Assembly: GCA_049323435.1 (NCBI GenBank)
Contig: JBMOMX010000005.1
Span: 1-39,802, forward strand
Reading direction: 5' to 3'
DNA: 39,802 nucleotides
Source: UBA11222 sp049323435
GTDB lineage: Bacteria > Pseudomonadota > Alphaproteobacteria > UBA11222
The number at the start of each line of letters is the position of its first letter. The first letter of the stretch is position 1. The position numbers and the translations under genes are program-made. The notes beneath the pieces were generated by a model. The model was not told the DNA's origin. It ran no database searches and saw nothing but the letters and a program-made list of their open reading frames with translations. Below, in pieces: positions 32,098 through 39,802 of the stretch.

Positions 32098-32709
32098 CTA
32101 ATGCGAGAAAATATCCATTTCCGGCCAGCCGAGCAGATCAAGTTCGGCGCGCACCGGCAGGAAGTCGAAACAGGCCTGGGCCATTGCGGTGCGGCCCTCG
32201 CGCGCCAGCATCATGTCCAGCCTGGCTTTCAGCGCATGCAGGTGCAGCACATCACTGGCTGCATATTTCAGTTGCGCCTCGTTCAGATTGGGATCGCCCC
32301 AGTCGGAGCTTTGCTGCTGCTTGGAAACCTCGTGGCCCAGCAGATCCTTGACCACATCCCGCAGGCCATGCCGGTCGGTATAGGTGCGCACCAGCCGTGA
32401 CGCGATCTTGGTGCAATAGACGGGCGCGGTATCGGCGCCCAGATAATGTTTCAGCATCGCCACATCAAAACGGGCGAAGTGAAACAGCTTGATCACGGTC
32501 TTGTCGGCCAGAAGCCGGACCAAATTAGGCGCGTTATAGGCGCCCTGATCAAAGCGCACCAGATGCGCCGTACCGTCACCTGCTGACAGCTGCACCAGGC
32601 AGAGCCGGTCGCGATGGGGGTTCAATCCCATGGTTTCGGTGTCGATGGCGACACAGTTTCCGAAAGAGATATTATCGGGCAGATCGCCAATATGCAGATC
32701 AACATTCAT
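32098..32709 (-). CDS. RNase D-like 3'-5' exonuclease
   Basis: A 203-residue DEDD exonuclease domain: VAIDTETMGL (DE), FHFARFDVAML (D), and YAASDVLHL (Y and last D), the DEDDy subclass. The HRDC domains of E. coli RNase D are absent, matching the short alphaproteobacterial form. The ATG at 32709 has AAGG about 8 bases upstream. Likely acts in tRNA 3' trimming or RNA decay; it neighbours tRNA-Leu, though this is not proof of a link. Confidence 0.93.
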   Translation of the reverse strand: MNVDLHIGDLPDNISFGNCVAIDTETMGLNPHRDRLCLVQLSAGDGTAHLVRFDQGAYNAPNLVRLLADKTVIKLFHFARFDVAMLKHYLGADTAPVYCTKIASRLVRTYTDRHGLRDVVKDLLGHEVSKQQQSSDWGDPNLNEAQLKYAASDVLHLHALKARLDMMLAREGRTAMAQACFDFLPVRAELDLLGWPEMDIFSH

Positions 32710-32745
32710 GTGCGGCAACCTTAAAACCGTTCGGCTTCGTGACAG

Positions 32746-32850
32746 TCCGCCTTCGTTCCTACGGAACTACGGCGCGACATCCGCTTCGCACGCTCCGGCG
32801 CAGCCGCGCCGTAGCTAAATTTTGGCTTCGCCAAAATTAGCGAAGGCGGA
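32746..32850. repeat. Nested palindromic repeat next to tRNA-Leu
   Basis: Outer arms TCCGCCTTCG (32746-32755) and CGAAGGCGGA (32841-32850); middle arms CTACGGCGCG (32767-32776) and CGCGCCGTAG (32805-32814); and a separate hairpin CTAAATTTTGGC...GCCAAAATTAG (32815-32840). It ends on the base next to the tRNA CCA and may serve as its terminator. Confidence 0.75.
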
Positions 32851-32937
32851 TGGTGCCCAGGAGAAGACTCGAACTTCCACGCCCTTGCGAGCGCTAGCAC
32901 CTGAAGCTAGTGCGTCTACCAATTCCGCCACCTGGGC
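32851..32937 (-). tRNA. tRNA-Leu (CAG)
   Basis: Class II tRNA of 87 bases with encoded CCA. Acceptor strands GCCCAGG (5') and CCTGGGC pair; D-arm GGTAGACGC, anticodon stem-loop CTAGCTTCAGGTGCTAG with CAG (complement of 32901-32903), long variable arm, T-loop TTCGAGT. Confidence 0.97.
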
Positions 32938-33100
32938 ACATTCAGGGCAGTAGAGGCGTTGAGGTACCCATGTGACGCTGAAATGTCAAAGATTAATTGG
33001 GGGGCTGGCGAAAAATAGTGCATTATACAATGCTATGCGCGCCCTGACGGAATAGGTTAAAAGGGCTGATTCCCACGCATGCAACAGGCGAGATGACCCG

Positions 33101-34054
33101 ATGTCGAATGAACTGATCACCATATTTGGCGGCTCCGGCTTTCTCGGGCGCCATGTAATCCGCAAGCTGGCCCGGCGCGGCGCGCGGGTGCGTGCGGCGG
33201 TGCGTCAGCCCAATCTGGCAGGCTATCTCAAACCCATGGGCGATACCGGCCAGATCGAGCCGGTACAGGCCAATATCCGCTATGAAAGCTCGATCCGGCA
33301 GGCCATGCGCGGGGCGGACAAGGTGATCAATCTGGTTGGCATTCTGCATGAAAGCGGGCCGCAGAAATTCACCCGGGTGCAGGCCGAAGGCGCCGGCGCC
33401 ATCGCGCGCGCCGCAGCCGCCGAGGGTGTGCGCAAACTGGTGCATGTCTCGGCCATCGGCGCGGATGCCGCGTCCCCATCGCTTTATGCGCGCAGCAAGG
33501 CGGCCGGCGAGGCAGCGGTGCGTCAGCATTTCCCCGCCGCCACGATCATCCGCCCCTCTGTGGTGTTCGGGCCTGAGGATGATTTTTTCAACCGCTTTGC
33601 CATGCTGGCGCGCCTGCTTCCGGCGCTGCCGCTGATCGGCGGCGGCCATACGCGGATGCAGCCGGTTTATGTGGGCGATGTGGCCAGCGCCATTATCCAT
33701 GCGCTCGACGACACCACAACCGATGGCAAAATCTATGAACTGGGCGGGCCGCATATTTACACCATGAAACAGATCATGGAGATGGTGCTGCAACAGACCG
33801 GCCGGCGGCGGCTGTTGCTGCCTTTGCCGTTCTTTGCCGCGCGCATTCAGGCGGCGCTGCTGCAATTGCTGCCAAAACCGCTATTGACGGTGGATCAGGT
33901 GCGGCTGCTGGAAAAAGATAATGTCGTGTCCGATGGCGCTCTGGGTCTGAAGGATCTGGGTGTGCTTCACCCCACTTCCGCCGAGGTGGTTCTGCCTGCC
34001 TATCTGTACCGCTACCGCCGCACAGGCCAGTTCGAAGCCAGCAAACCGGCCTGA
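33101..34054 (+). CDS. NDUFA9-like NAD(P)-binding protein (complex I-associated family)
   Basis: A 317-residue atypical SDR: TIFGGSGFLGRHVIRKLARR dinucleotide-binding N-terminus, INLVGILHES, VHVSAIGADAASPSLYARSK (Tyr and Lys retained), RPSVVFGPEDDFFNRFA. These are hallmarks of the NDUFA9 subunit family, common in Alphaproteobacteria and homologous to a mitochondrial complex I accessory subunit. A complex I role in bacteria is not shown. ATG 33101 follows a purine-rich GAGATGA. Confidence 0.93.
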   Translation: MSNELITIFGGSGFLGRHVIRKLARRGARVRAAVRQPNLAGYLKPMGDTGQIEPVQANIRYESSIRQAMRGADKVINLVGILHESGPQKFTRVQAEGAGAIARAAAAEGVRKLVHVSAIGADAASPSLYARSKAAGEAAVRQHFPAATIIRPSVVFGPEDDFFNRFAMLARLLPALPLIGGGHTRMQPVYVGDVASAIIHALDDTTTDGKIYELGGPHIYTMKQIMEMVLQQTGRRRLLLPLPFFAARIQAALLQLLPKPLLTVDQVRLLEKDNVVSDGALGLKDLGVLHPTSAEVVLPAYLYRYRRTGQFEASKPA

Positions 34055-34058
34055 AACC

Positions 34059-34358
34059 TTATTTCGAATCCGCCGGCTGAACGGCGATGCGCATTCCCAT
34101 AGCCTTGAGAATGGCGGTCAGGCTGCTTAGGGAAGGATTGCCATCTGGCGATAATGTCCGGTAAAGCTGGGTCGGGTTCAGATGCGCCTTTTCAGCTATA
34201 TTTTGCACACCGCCAAAAGCCTTTGCCATTTGACGCAATGCGATCATCAGTTCGCCCTGATCCCCATCAGCAAGTATGGCGTTGAGCAATTGCAGCGCAT
34301 AGCCGGGTCCCTCCCGGTACAGTTCGGCCATTGCATCATCATGTGATCTATCTTTCAT
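34059..34358 (-). CDS. HigA2-like antitoxin (addiction module antidote)
   Basis: A 99-residue protein with a C-terminal helix-turn-helix: GGVQNIAEKAHLNPTQLYRT and PSLSSLTAILKAMGMRIAV, the pattern of the HI1420-type antidote. It starts at 34358, overlapping by 11 bases the original end of the upstream toxin gene, which is the usual arrangement. It appears intact while the toxin has an early stop. It may remain as an orphan regulator or an antidote to relatives elsewhere. Confidence 0.88.
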   Translation of the reverse strand: MKDRSHDDAMAELYREGPGYALQLLNAILADGDQGELMIALRQMAKAFGGVQNIAEKAHLNPTQLYRTLSPDGNPSLSSLTAILKAMGMRIAVQPADSK

Positions 34359-34680
34359 CACTGCTTCTCTCTTGCCATTCCCGCCAATATTCACAGGCGC
34401 GCGAAATATCCGCGCTTTGCGTCCCCTTATCGCCGCCACAGAGCAACAAGATTATTTTTCAGCCTGCGATTGCATAATAAACGCGGTACCCTTGGCCCAC
34501 ATCAATACGAAGTTCCCACACGCCCTCCCGGCAAAATTTATGATCGCCGAAATTGCCCTGCTCCATCCGCTTCATACGCCGGTCTATGGCAATCCTTGCA
34601 GTCCTGTCACGCAGCTTTCGCAACCAGTCAAGGACGAGATCGTGCTGACTTGCACTTAAATAATGGCGTATCTCATACAT
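34348..34680 (-). pseudogene. HigB2/RelE-like toxin interrupted by in-frame TGA
   Basis: The frame starts MYEIRHYLSASQHDLVLDWL and runs to YRVYYAIAG, where TGA (34461-34459) stops it at 73 residues. The same frame then continues KIILLLCGGDKGTQ...YWREWQERSSDER to a TAG at 34348, exactly matching the missing C-terminal strand and tail of HI1419-type toxins. So a single base change (for example CGA to TGA) explains the break. The full gene would be 110 residues and overlap the antitoxin start. A 73-residue product lacking the last conserved strand is probably inactive. Confidence 0.85.
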
Positions 34681-34733
34681 CTTCGCATTCGTTTATAAAC
34701 GAAAATATTGTTTTAGTCAAGGATTGATCCGGC

Positions 34734-35534
34734 CTAGAAATAGGTCCAGATCAGCAGGCCCGCGCCGAGGATCATGCGGTAAACCACAAAGGGCGTGAAG
34801 CTGGAGGTTTGCAGCCAGCGGATCAGCACCGATATGGCGAACAGCGCCGTGAAAAAGGCCACTACGCCCGAAATCAGCGCATCTATCTGCAATTCCACCT
34901 GGCCGGTTTTATAGATTTCTAGCACGCCCAGGCCGCCTGCCGCCATGGTCACCGGGATCGACATCAAAAATGAAAAGCGCGCGGCCTCGGCGCGTTCCAT
35001 CCCCAGAAAGCGGGCCGCCGTCATGGTGCTGCCGGAACGGCTGACGCCGGGCACCAGCGCCAGCGCCTGCGCCAGGCCGATAAGGGCCGCGTTCAGATAA
35101 TTGACATGCTCCAGCCGGTGAAGATGTTTGCCATACTGATCGGCCATATATAACAGCGCGCCGAAAATCAGCGTCGTCCAGCCGATCAGCTCGACGCTGC
35201 GCATCGCCTCATTGCCGCCGAAATAATAAATCAGCGGCCCCGCCGCAAAGGCCGGGATGCTGGCCAGCGACACCAGCAGAAACAGTTTGGCGTCGTCTGT
35301 ATAACGGCCCCGCAACAGCGACAGGAAGCCCAGAGTCATACGCCACATTTCGGCCCGGAAATACAGAATGACAGCCAGCAGCGTGCCAACATGCACCGCC
35401 AGATCAATCAACGGCCCCTGATCCGCCCAGCCAAAAAATTTGGGGGTCAGAATCAGGTGCGCCGAAGAGGAAATCGGGAAAAATTCGGTAATGCCCTGCA
35501 CAATGGCCAGCACGACTAAATGCAAAATCGGCAC
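34734..35534 (-). CDS. uppP: Undecaprenyl-diphosphatase (BacA/UppP)
   Basis: A 266-residue polytopic membrane enzyme. The two active-site regions are clear: GITEFFPISSSAHL near residues 14-27 and PGVSRSGSTMTAARF near 160-175. It recycles undecaprenyl pyrophosphate to the carrier lipid for peptidoglycan and O-antigen synthesis. Normal length with about eight membrane segments. The gene stands alone; the frame after the toxin module is 53 bases away. Confidence 0.97.
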   Translation of the reverse strand: MPILHLVVLAIVQGITEFFPISSSAHLILTPKFFGWADQGPLIDLAVHVGTLLAVILYFRAEMWRMTLGFLSLLRGRYTDDAKLFLLVSLASIPAFAAGPLIYYFGGNEAMRSVELIGWTTLIFGALLYMADQYGKHLHRLEHVNYLNAALIGLAQALALVPGVSRSGSTMTAARFLGMERAEAARFSFLMSIPVTMAAGGLGVLEIYKTGQVELQIDALISGVVAFFTALFAISVLIRWLQTSSFTPFVVYRMILGAGLLIWTYF

Positions 35535-35652
35535 GCAAACAACCCCGCTTTAATTTACACTAACCGGCACATATCATTGTGGCCGGGCAGGCAACAGTAA
35601 AATAATGGCCTTGATGTTTTGATCTTGGCGAAAATTAATCTACAATCCGTCA

Positions 35653-36324
35653 ATGCGCCGTTTATACCACATCCCGCTTTCGCCCTTTTGCCGTAAAGTG
35701 CGTATCGCCCTGGCCGAGAAGGGCCTGGGCTTTGAGTTGCGCACGGAACTGCCGTGGGAACGGCGGCCGGAATTTCTGGCCCTGAACCCGGCAGGCGAGG
35801 TGCCGGTGCTGGTCGAGGAGGGCGAGCGGCTGGTGATCGCCGACAGTCAGGTGATCTGCGAATATCTGGACGAAGCCTATCCCGACCGCCGCCTGATGGG
35901 CTTTGATCCGGCCCAGCGCGCCGAAACCCGGCGGCTGATCGCCTGGTTTGACCAGAAATTCCAGCGCGAGGTCACCACCTATATTTTGTATGAAAAAGTC
36001 AATAAGCGGCTGAGCAGCGGGTCCAACCCGTCCGGCGACACAATCCGCGCTGGTCAGGCCAATCTGCGTATACATATGAATTATATCGCCTGGCTGGTGG
36101 AACGCCGCAGCTGGCTGGCGGGCGAGGAATTTGGTCTGGCCGATATTGCGGCGGCGGCGCAATTATCCTGTCTCGATTATCTGGGGGCGGTACCGTGGGA
36201 AGATTTTCCCGTGATCAAGGAATGGTACGCCCCGGTAAAATCGCGGCCAAGCTTTCGTCCCATTCTGGCGGATCGAGTTGCGGGCCTCACACCGCCGCCA
36301 AATTATCTGGATCTGGATTTTTGA
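35653..36324 (+). CDS. Glutathione S-transferase-family protein
   Basis: A 223-residue protein with an N-terminal thioredoxin-like domain (LYHIPLSPFCRKVRIALAEK, then NPAGEVPVLVEEGERLVIAD and QVICEYLDEAYP) and an all-helical C-terminal domain including FGLADIAAAAQLSCLDYLG. SPFCRK suggests a cysteine-type active site. Substrate unknown. Its stop overlaps the presumed start of queG, so the two are probably co-transcribed. Confidence 0.93.
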   Translation: MRRLYHIPLSPFCRKVRIALAEKGLGFELRTELPWERRPEFLALNPAGEVPVLVEEGERLVIADSQVICEYLDEAYPDRRLMGFDPAQRAETRRLIAWFDQKFQREVTTYILYEKVNKRLSSGSNPSGDTIRAGQANLRIHMNYIAWLVERRSWLAGEEFGLADIAAAAQLSCLDYLGAVPWEDFPVIKEWYAPVKSRPSFRPILADRVAGLTPPPNYLDLDF

Positions 36325-37457
36325 AAGACGCAGACAGCGCTGCGCTAAAATCCGCGCTGCTGGCGCAGGCCCGCACAGCAGGTTTTGATGCCGCCGGCGT
36401 CACCGGCCCCGGCGCCGTGAAGGCAAGCGCCGCGCATTTTCACGAATTTCTGCGCCTTGGCCATCATGGCGATATGGACTGGCTGGCGGCGAAAGCAGAC
36501 CGCCGCGCCGATCCCGCCCATCTGTGGCCCGAAGCGCAGAGCGTCATCATGCTGGGCATGAATTACGGCCCGGATGAAAATCCGCTGGAGAAACTCCGCT
36601 TACGGAGCAATGCGAATATTTCCTGTTATGCGCATGGCCGCGACTATCATGATCTGATCAAAAAACGGCTGAAACAGGTGGCCCGCTGGCTGCATGCTGA
36701 AACCGGGGCGGGCGTAAAAGTGTTTGTCGATACGGCGCCGGTGCTGGAAAAACCGCTGGCGGCCAGCGCCGGGCTTGGCTGGCAGGGCAAGCATACCAAT
36801 CTGGTGTCGCGGGAATTTGGCTCCTGGCTGTTTCTGGGCGCGATCTTTACGGAACTGGCGCTGCCGCGGGATGCGCCGGAGACGGACCATTGCGGTTCCT
36901 GCCGCGCCTGCCTCGACATATGCCCGACCCAGGCGTTTGCCGGGCCATACCGGCTGGATGCGCGGCGCTGCATTTCCTATCTGAGTATTGAACATAAAGG
37001 CCATATTGCGCGCGAATTCCGCAAACCCATGGGCAACCGCGTCTATGGCTGCGATGATTGCCTTTCGGTATGCCCCTGGAACAAATGGGCGCAACAGGCG
37101 CGGGAGACGGAATTTCATCCGTCTACGGATATATCTGAAGATACGCTGGCTAAACTGCTGCGTCTTGATGATGCGGCGTTCCGTTTGCGCTTTTCCGGAT
37201 CGCCGGTCAAGCGCACCGGGCGCGACAGGTTTATCCGCAACTGCCTGATTGCCGCGGGCAATAGCGGCAATGCTTCGCTGTTACCGGAAATTACGGCGCT
37301 GCTCGCCGACGCATCCCCGCTGGTGCGGGCCATGGCTGTATGGGCGCTGGGGCAATTGGCGCCGGTGTCCCGGCTGGCGGCGTTGCGCGCGCAAAGGCTG
37401 GCGGTGGAATCAGATCCCGATGTGCGCGCCGAATGGGCGCAGCTCACTGCGCCTTGA
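36321..37457 (+). CDS. queG: Epoxyqueuosine reductase
   Basis: A 378-residue iron-sulfur enzyme that converts epoxyqueuosine to queuosine in tRNA using cobalamin. HCGSCRACLDICPTQAF (about 190-206) and GCDDCLSVCPWNKWA (about 242-256) supply two 4Fe-4S clusters, with CISYLSIEHKG between. A HEAT-like C-terminus follows (SPLVRAMAVWALGQLAP). The N-terminus (KSALLAQARTAGFDAAGV) begins only a few codons after the GST stop, so the start is taken as TTG 36321, overlapping as TTGA. Upstream frames from 36195 run inside the GST gene. Confidence 0.93.
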   Translation: MKDADSAALKSALLAQARTAGFDAAGVTGPGAVKASAAHFHEFLRLGHHGDMDWLAAKADRRADPAHLWPEAQSVIMLGMNYGPDENPLEKLRLRSNANISCYAHGRDYHDLIKKRLKQVARWLHAETGAGVKVFVDTAPVLEKPLAASAGLGWQGKHTNLVSREFGSWLFLGAIFTELALPRDAPETDHCGSCRACLDICPTQAFAGPYRLDARRCISYLSIEHKGHIAREFRKPMGNRVYGCDDCLSVCPWNKWAQQARETEFHPSTDISEDTLAKLLRLDDAAFRLRFSGSPVKRTGRDRFIRNCLIAAGNSGNASLLPEITALLADASPLVRAMAVWALGQLAPVSRLAALRAQRLAVESDPDVRAEWAQLTAP

Positions 37458-38235
37458 CATCCAGCTTTTCCAGATTACGGCGCGCCGCATCAGCGGCAGC
37501 ACCTTCGGGTTCCCCGGCAATCACCGCCAGCCAGTCGGCGCGCGCCGGACCGGGCTTTTCCTGCAAGCGATAGACAATGCCGCGTTCCAGCAATGCCGCT
37601 GTGTCTTTGGGGTCAAGCGCCAGCGCCAGCTGCAAATCCTCCAGCGCCAGATCAAGCTTGTTCTGCATGCGCCGCGCTGTGGCGCGAAACACATAAGCGG
37701 GGCTGCGTTCAGGATCAAGCGACAGGGCCTTGCTCAAATCATTTTCTGATTCGCTCCAGCGTTCAAGCGCTGCCAATACCCGCCCCCGGTCAATGCGCAA
37801 ATCGGCTTCTTCAGATGGGGCCAGATTTTGCGGTCCGGCGCTCAAGGCCGCGTTCAAAACGCTGAGCGCATTGGAGGGAAACTCCCCAAGCAGCCAGGCA
37901 TTGCCCGCCTGGCCCAGCAATGCAGGCGCCATTGCCCGCCCGCCCGGCGTTTCGGCCAGTGCCGCAAGCCGGGTCGCGGCCTCGGCATATTTGCCAAGCC
38001 GCACAAGCGCCACCGCCGCGCAATGCTGTGCGGGTACGCCGCCGCCCCGGTCGCGCCAGACAAGCGCATCATCATAGGCGGCATCGGCATTGGTTTCGGT
38101 TTTTCCCAGGCAGGCGCGATATTGCGCGGCCTCGGCCGCACTGGTCTGCGCGGCGGCGGGGTGCATGACCGTCACGCTCCATAGCGCGGCCAATAGAACC
38201 GCCAGGATGTGCGCTGCTTGAGAAAAAGGCTGCAT
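37444..38235 (-). CDS. Secreted TPR-repeat protein
   Basis: A 263-residue protein with a signal peptide (MQPFSQAAHILAVLLAALWS, ending near HPAAAQ) and tetratricopeptide repeats; the clearest are AALERWSESENDLSKALSLD and NKLDLALEDLQLALALDPKD. Probably periplasmic. ATG 38235 has AGGAGG 13 bases upstream, a long spacing; a GTG at 38274 is an alternative. Its 3' end overlaps queG by 14 bases tail to tail. Its start codon overlaps that of the divergent SDR gene. Confidence 0.85.
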   Translation of the reverse strand: MQPFSQAAHILAVLLAALWSVTVMHPAAAQTSAAEAAQYRACLGKTETNADAAYDDALVWRDRGGGVPAQHCAAVALVRLGKYAEAATRLAALAETPGGRAMAPALLGQAGNAWLLGEFPSNALSVLNAALSAGPQNLAPSEEADLRIDRGRVLAALERWSESENDLSKALSLDPERSPAYVFRATARRMQNKLDLALEDLQLALALDPKDTAALLERGIVYRLQEKPGPARADWLAVIAGEPEGAAADAARRNLEKLDVKAQ

Positions 38236-39115
38236 GGGTCTAAATAGTCCTCCTATGACAGTCCCTGCAAGCACGCTTTTCTGTTTTGGTCTTGGCTATA
38301 GCGCCAAAGTGCTGGCTGCCAGGCTGCGGCACGGCGGCTTTCGCGTGACGGGCACAAACCGCGCCCCGGCGCTGGACCCCGATGCCAGAGCCTTTGATGC
38401 GCAGCATCCCTTCCAGGACGGCTGGCTGGAAGGCGTGACGCATCTGTTGATCAGCATTCCACCCGATGCGGCGGGCGACCCGGTGCTGCGCGATGCGGGC
38501 GCAAGCCTGGCGCGCCGCGCGCAGCAATTCGCCTGGGTTGGCTATCTGTCCACCACCGGCGTGTATGGCGATCATGGCGGCGGCTGGGTCGATGAGGATA
38601 CGCAAGTGCATCCCGGCCCCGGACGCAGCACCTGGCGCGCCAGGGCCGAAGCGGGATGGCTGGCGCTGCACCGCGAACATGGCCTGCCGGTGCATATTTT
38701 CCGGCTGGCGGGCATATATGGGCCGGGGCGAAATGCGCTGGTTAATGTCCTGGCGGGGACGGCGCGGCGGATTGATGCGCCGGGACAGCTTTTTTCGCGC
38801 ATCCATGTCGAAGACATTGCCACCGTGTTGCAGGCCTCGATCGCACGGCCCAATCCGGGCCGCATCTATAATGTATGCGACGATGAACCGGCGGCAGGCG
38901 CCGATGTCACGGCCTATGCATGCGCTTTGGCGGGGGCGGCGGCACCGCCGCTGGTCCCGCTGGCCGAGGCCGGGCTCAGCCCGATGGCGCGCAGTTTCTA
39001 CCGGGATAATCGCCGGGTGCGCAATGACCGTATCAAGCACGAGCTGGGCGTCCGGCTGGCCTATCCCAGCTACCGCGAGGGGCTGTCCGCTTTATGGTCC
39101 GGAATGCGCACATAG
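38234..39115 (+). CDS. SDR/NAD-binding epimerase-like protein (YeeZ type)
   Basis: A 293-residue Rossmann-type protein: FCFGLGYSAKVLAARLRHGG, THLLISIPPDAAGDPVLR, YLSTTGVYGDHGGGWVDED and FRLAGIYGPGRNALVN, then HVEDIATVLQASI and YNVCDDEP. This matches the YeeZ-like SDR family of unknown substrate. ATG 38234 has AAGG about 5 bases upstream; an ATG at 38255 has no ribosome binding site. The end overlaps the convergent small membrane protein by 46 bases. Confidence 0.9.
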   Translation: MGLNSPPMTVPASTLFCFGLGYSAKVLAARLRHGGFRVTGTNRAPALDPDARAFDAQHPFQDGWLEGVTHLLISIPPDAAGDPVLRDAGASLARRAQQFAWVGYLSTTGVYGDHGGGWVDEDTQVHPGPGRSTWRARAEAGWLALHREHGLPVHIFRLAGIYGPGRNALVNVLAGTARRIDAPGQLFSRIHVEDIATVLQASIARPNPGRIYNVCDDEPAAGADVTAYACALAGAAAPPLVPLAEAGLSPMARSFYRDNRRVRNDRIKHELGVRLAYPSYREGLSALWSGMRT

Positions 39116-39414
39116 GAAAGCGCGATCAGCAACGCCCCCCCACCCGCAGCCACAAGCCAGGCCGGTATCAACAGCAAGGGCAGCAGCACATGGCGCCATA
39201 ATTGCGGCAGCACATAGCGCTCCACAATCGCCTGCACCAGATTAAGGCTGGGCGCATGCCAGCCATGCCACACCTGCCCCAGCGCCTCCGGGCGATAGTC
39301 CAGCCCGCCACCGGTAATATGCAGATCAGACAGCAGCGCCAGCCCGCCCAGCGCCACCAGCAACACCCCCGCAAAACGCAGCCCACTCCGCCAATGCCGT
39401 ACCAAATCCATCAT
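39070..39414 (-). CDS. Small membrane protein, unidentified
   Basis: A 114-residue protein with two strong hydrophobic segments (GLRFAGVLLVALGGLALLSD and LPLLLIPAWLVAAGGGALLI) joined by about 40 residues. AGGGTGAAG precedes the ATG pair at 39414. The family is not recognised. It converges on, and overlaps, the SDR gene. Confidence 0.65.
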   Translation of the reverse strand: MMDLVRHWRSGLRFAGVLLVALGGLALLSDLHITGGGLDYRPEALGQVWHGWHAPSLNLVQAIVERYVLPQLWRHVLLPLLLIPAWLVAAGGGALLIALSYVRIPDHKADSPSR

Positions 39415-39561
39415 CTTCACCCTCAAACACCTTAATACCAGCCCCATTCGGGCCGAACAGCGCGGCGGTTACAAAATATCACATAATTTGATCCAAAGAC
39501 CGTAATGCGCATTGCTTCCACGCCCGGTGTGGCTATAGTGCCCGCCGCGCATATGCGCCGG

Positions 39562-39651
39562 GGAGAGGTGGCCGAGTGGTCGATGGCGCACGCTTGGAAA
39601 GCGTGTAGGCGGGAAACTGTCTCGTGGGTTCGAATCCCACCCTCTCCGCCA
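39562..39651 (+). tRNA. tRNA-Ser (GGA)
   Basis: Class II tRNA of 90 bases with encoded CCA. Acceptor GGAGAGG pairs with CCTCTCC; anticodon stem-loop CACGCTTGGAAAGCGTG with GGA at 39596-39598; long variable arm; T-arm GTGGG-TTCGAAT-CCCAC. Confidence 0.97.
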
Positions 39652-39661
39652 TTCTACGCCG

Positions 39662-39802
39662 GGTCTATACCGGAGACATAGGTAACACAATGTACCTAAG
39701 ACATGGGTGACACCCCCGGGCCAAAGGGGTTGTCTATTGGTTGCAGGGTACGTTGTTCCAGATCGATATAACCGAGATCATAGTCCATAAAACTCACCAG
39801 CC
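39662..39802 (-). mobile_element. End of an IS481-family insertion sequence (partial)
   Basis: Begins 11 bases after tRNA-Ser. The non-coding end carries two similar 17-base motifs (GTTACCTATGTCTCCGG and GTCACCCATGTCTTAGG on the minus strand), typical of IS481-type ends, and then the transposase C-terminus. The rest lies beyond the window. Confidence 0.7.
39696..39802 (-). CDS. IS481-family transposase, C-terminal end (partial)
   Basis: The minus strand from the window edge reads LVSFMDYDLGYIDLEQRTLQ, then PIDNPFGPGVSPMS and a stop at 39698-39696. This is the typical C-terminus of IS481-family DDE transposases. Only 34 codons plus the stop are visible, so whether the copy is intact cannot be told. 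Confidence 0.85.
   Translation of the reverse strand, partial: LVSFMDYDLGYIDLEQRTLQPIDNPFGPGVSPMS

Noticed and set aside
34459..34461. UGA recoded as an amino acid
   Set aside because: Several neighbouring genes use TGA as their stop with ATGA overlaps, so a recoded genetic code is not supported. A nonsense change or sequence error is simpler.
39469..39690. Minus-strand frame of 73 codons containing GWDSNPRDSFPPTRFPS
   Set aside because: It is the antisense of tRNA-Ser; this peptide is a well-known false translation of serine tRNA genes.

Overview
The window looks like an alphaproteobacterial chromosome carrying the right-hand end of an integrated mobile element. The chromosomal part has a gene neighbourhood familiar from Alphaproteobacteria: lepA, a MoxR/DUF58/DUF4159 membrane cluster, DUF1285, a CoA-type Nudix hydrolase, a DUF6111-like protein, CCA-adding enzyme and an NDUFA9-like protein. 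It is GC-rich with tightly overlapping genes. I cannot fix the order or genus from the sequence alone.

Region 1 (1 to about 11,427) is the end of an integrative, probably conjugative, element. It carries a ParB-like protein and an ArdC antirestriction protein behind near-identical leaders, a cargo block, a RelE/XRE toxin-antitoxin pair, two small helix-turn-helix proteins and a tyrosine integrase. It ends in a 3' fragment of a class II tRNA-Leu (CAA type), the expected attachment-site remnant. By polarity, the intact tRNA-Leu should lie to the left of this window. Core conjugation genes are not in view.

The cargo (about 3.6-7.8 kb) is the most interesting part. On the plus strand is an operon of DUF2188 protein, single-domain ubiquitin-like protein ending in Gly, E2-like protein, JAB/JAMM peptidase fused to an E1/ThiF domain, and DUF6527 protein. 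Four of the five genes abut or overlap. Divergently transcribed from it are an XRE repressor and an ImmA/IrrE-type metalloprotease. The 100-bp divergent region has back-to-back promoters and two TGTTC...GAAC palindromes on the two -10 regions. This suggests a protease-triggered derepression switch controlling a bacterial ubiquitination-like pathway. Strong inverted repeats lie on both sides of the cargo (3516-3593 and 8194-8228).

Region 2 (11.4-20.4 kb, minus strand) holds lepA and a MoxR-DUF58-BatA/DUF4159-GATase-like cluster of envelope proteins. Region 3 (20.5-23.2 kb, plus) is DUF1285-Nudix-DUF6111-CCA transferase. Region 4 (23.2-28.7 kb, minus) is a type IV/MSHA-like pilus operon: TPR protein, ExeA/MshM-like ATPase, prepilin peptidase, PilT and a PilU-like ATPase. 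Region 5 (28.8-31.9 kb) has divergent asparagine synthase and CDP-glucose 4,6-dehydratase, suggesting surface polysaccharide work.

Region 6 (32-39.8 kb) contains an RNase D-like exonuclease, tRNA-Leu(CAG), an NDUFA9-like protein, a HigBA-like module whose toxin gene has an in-frame TGA, uppP, a glutathione S-transferase, queG, a TPR protein and an SDR-like protein whose start codons share one CATG, a small membrane protein, tRNA-Ser(GGA), and the end of an IS481-family transposase. G/C-rich palindromic repeats occur at 19.2 and 32.0 kb.
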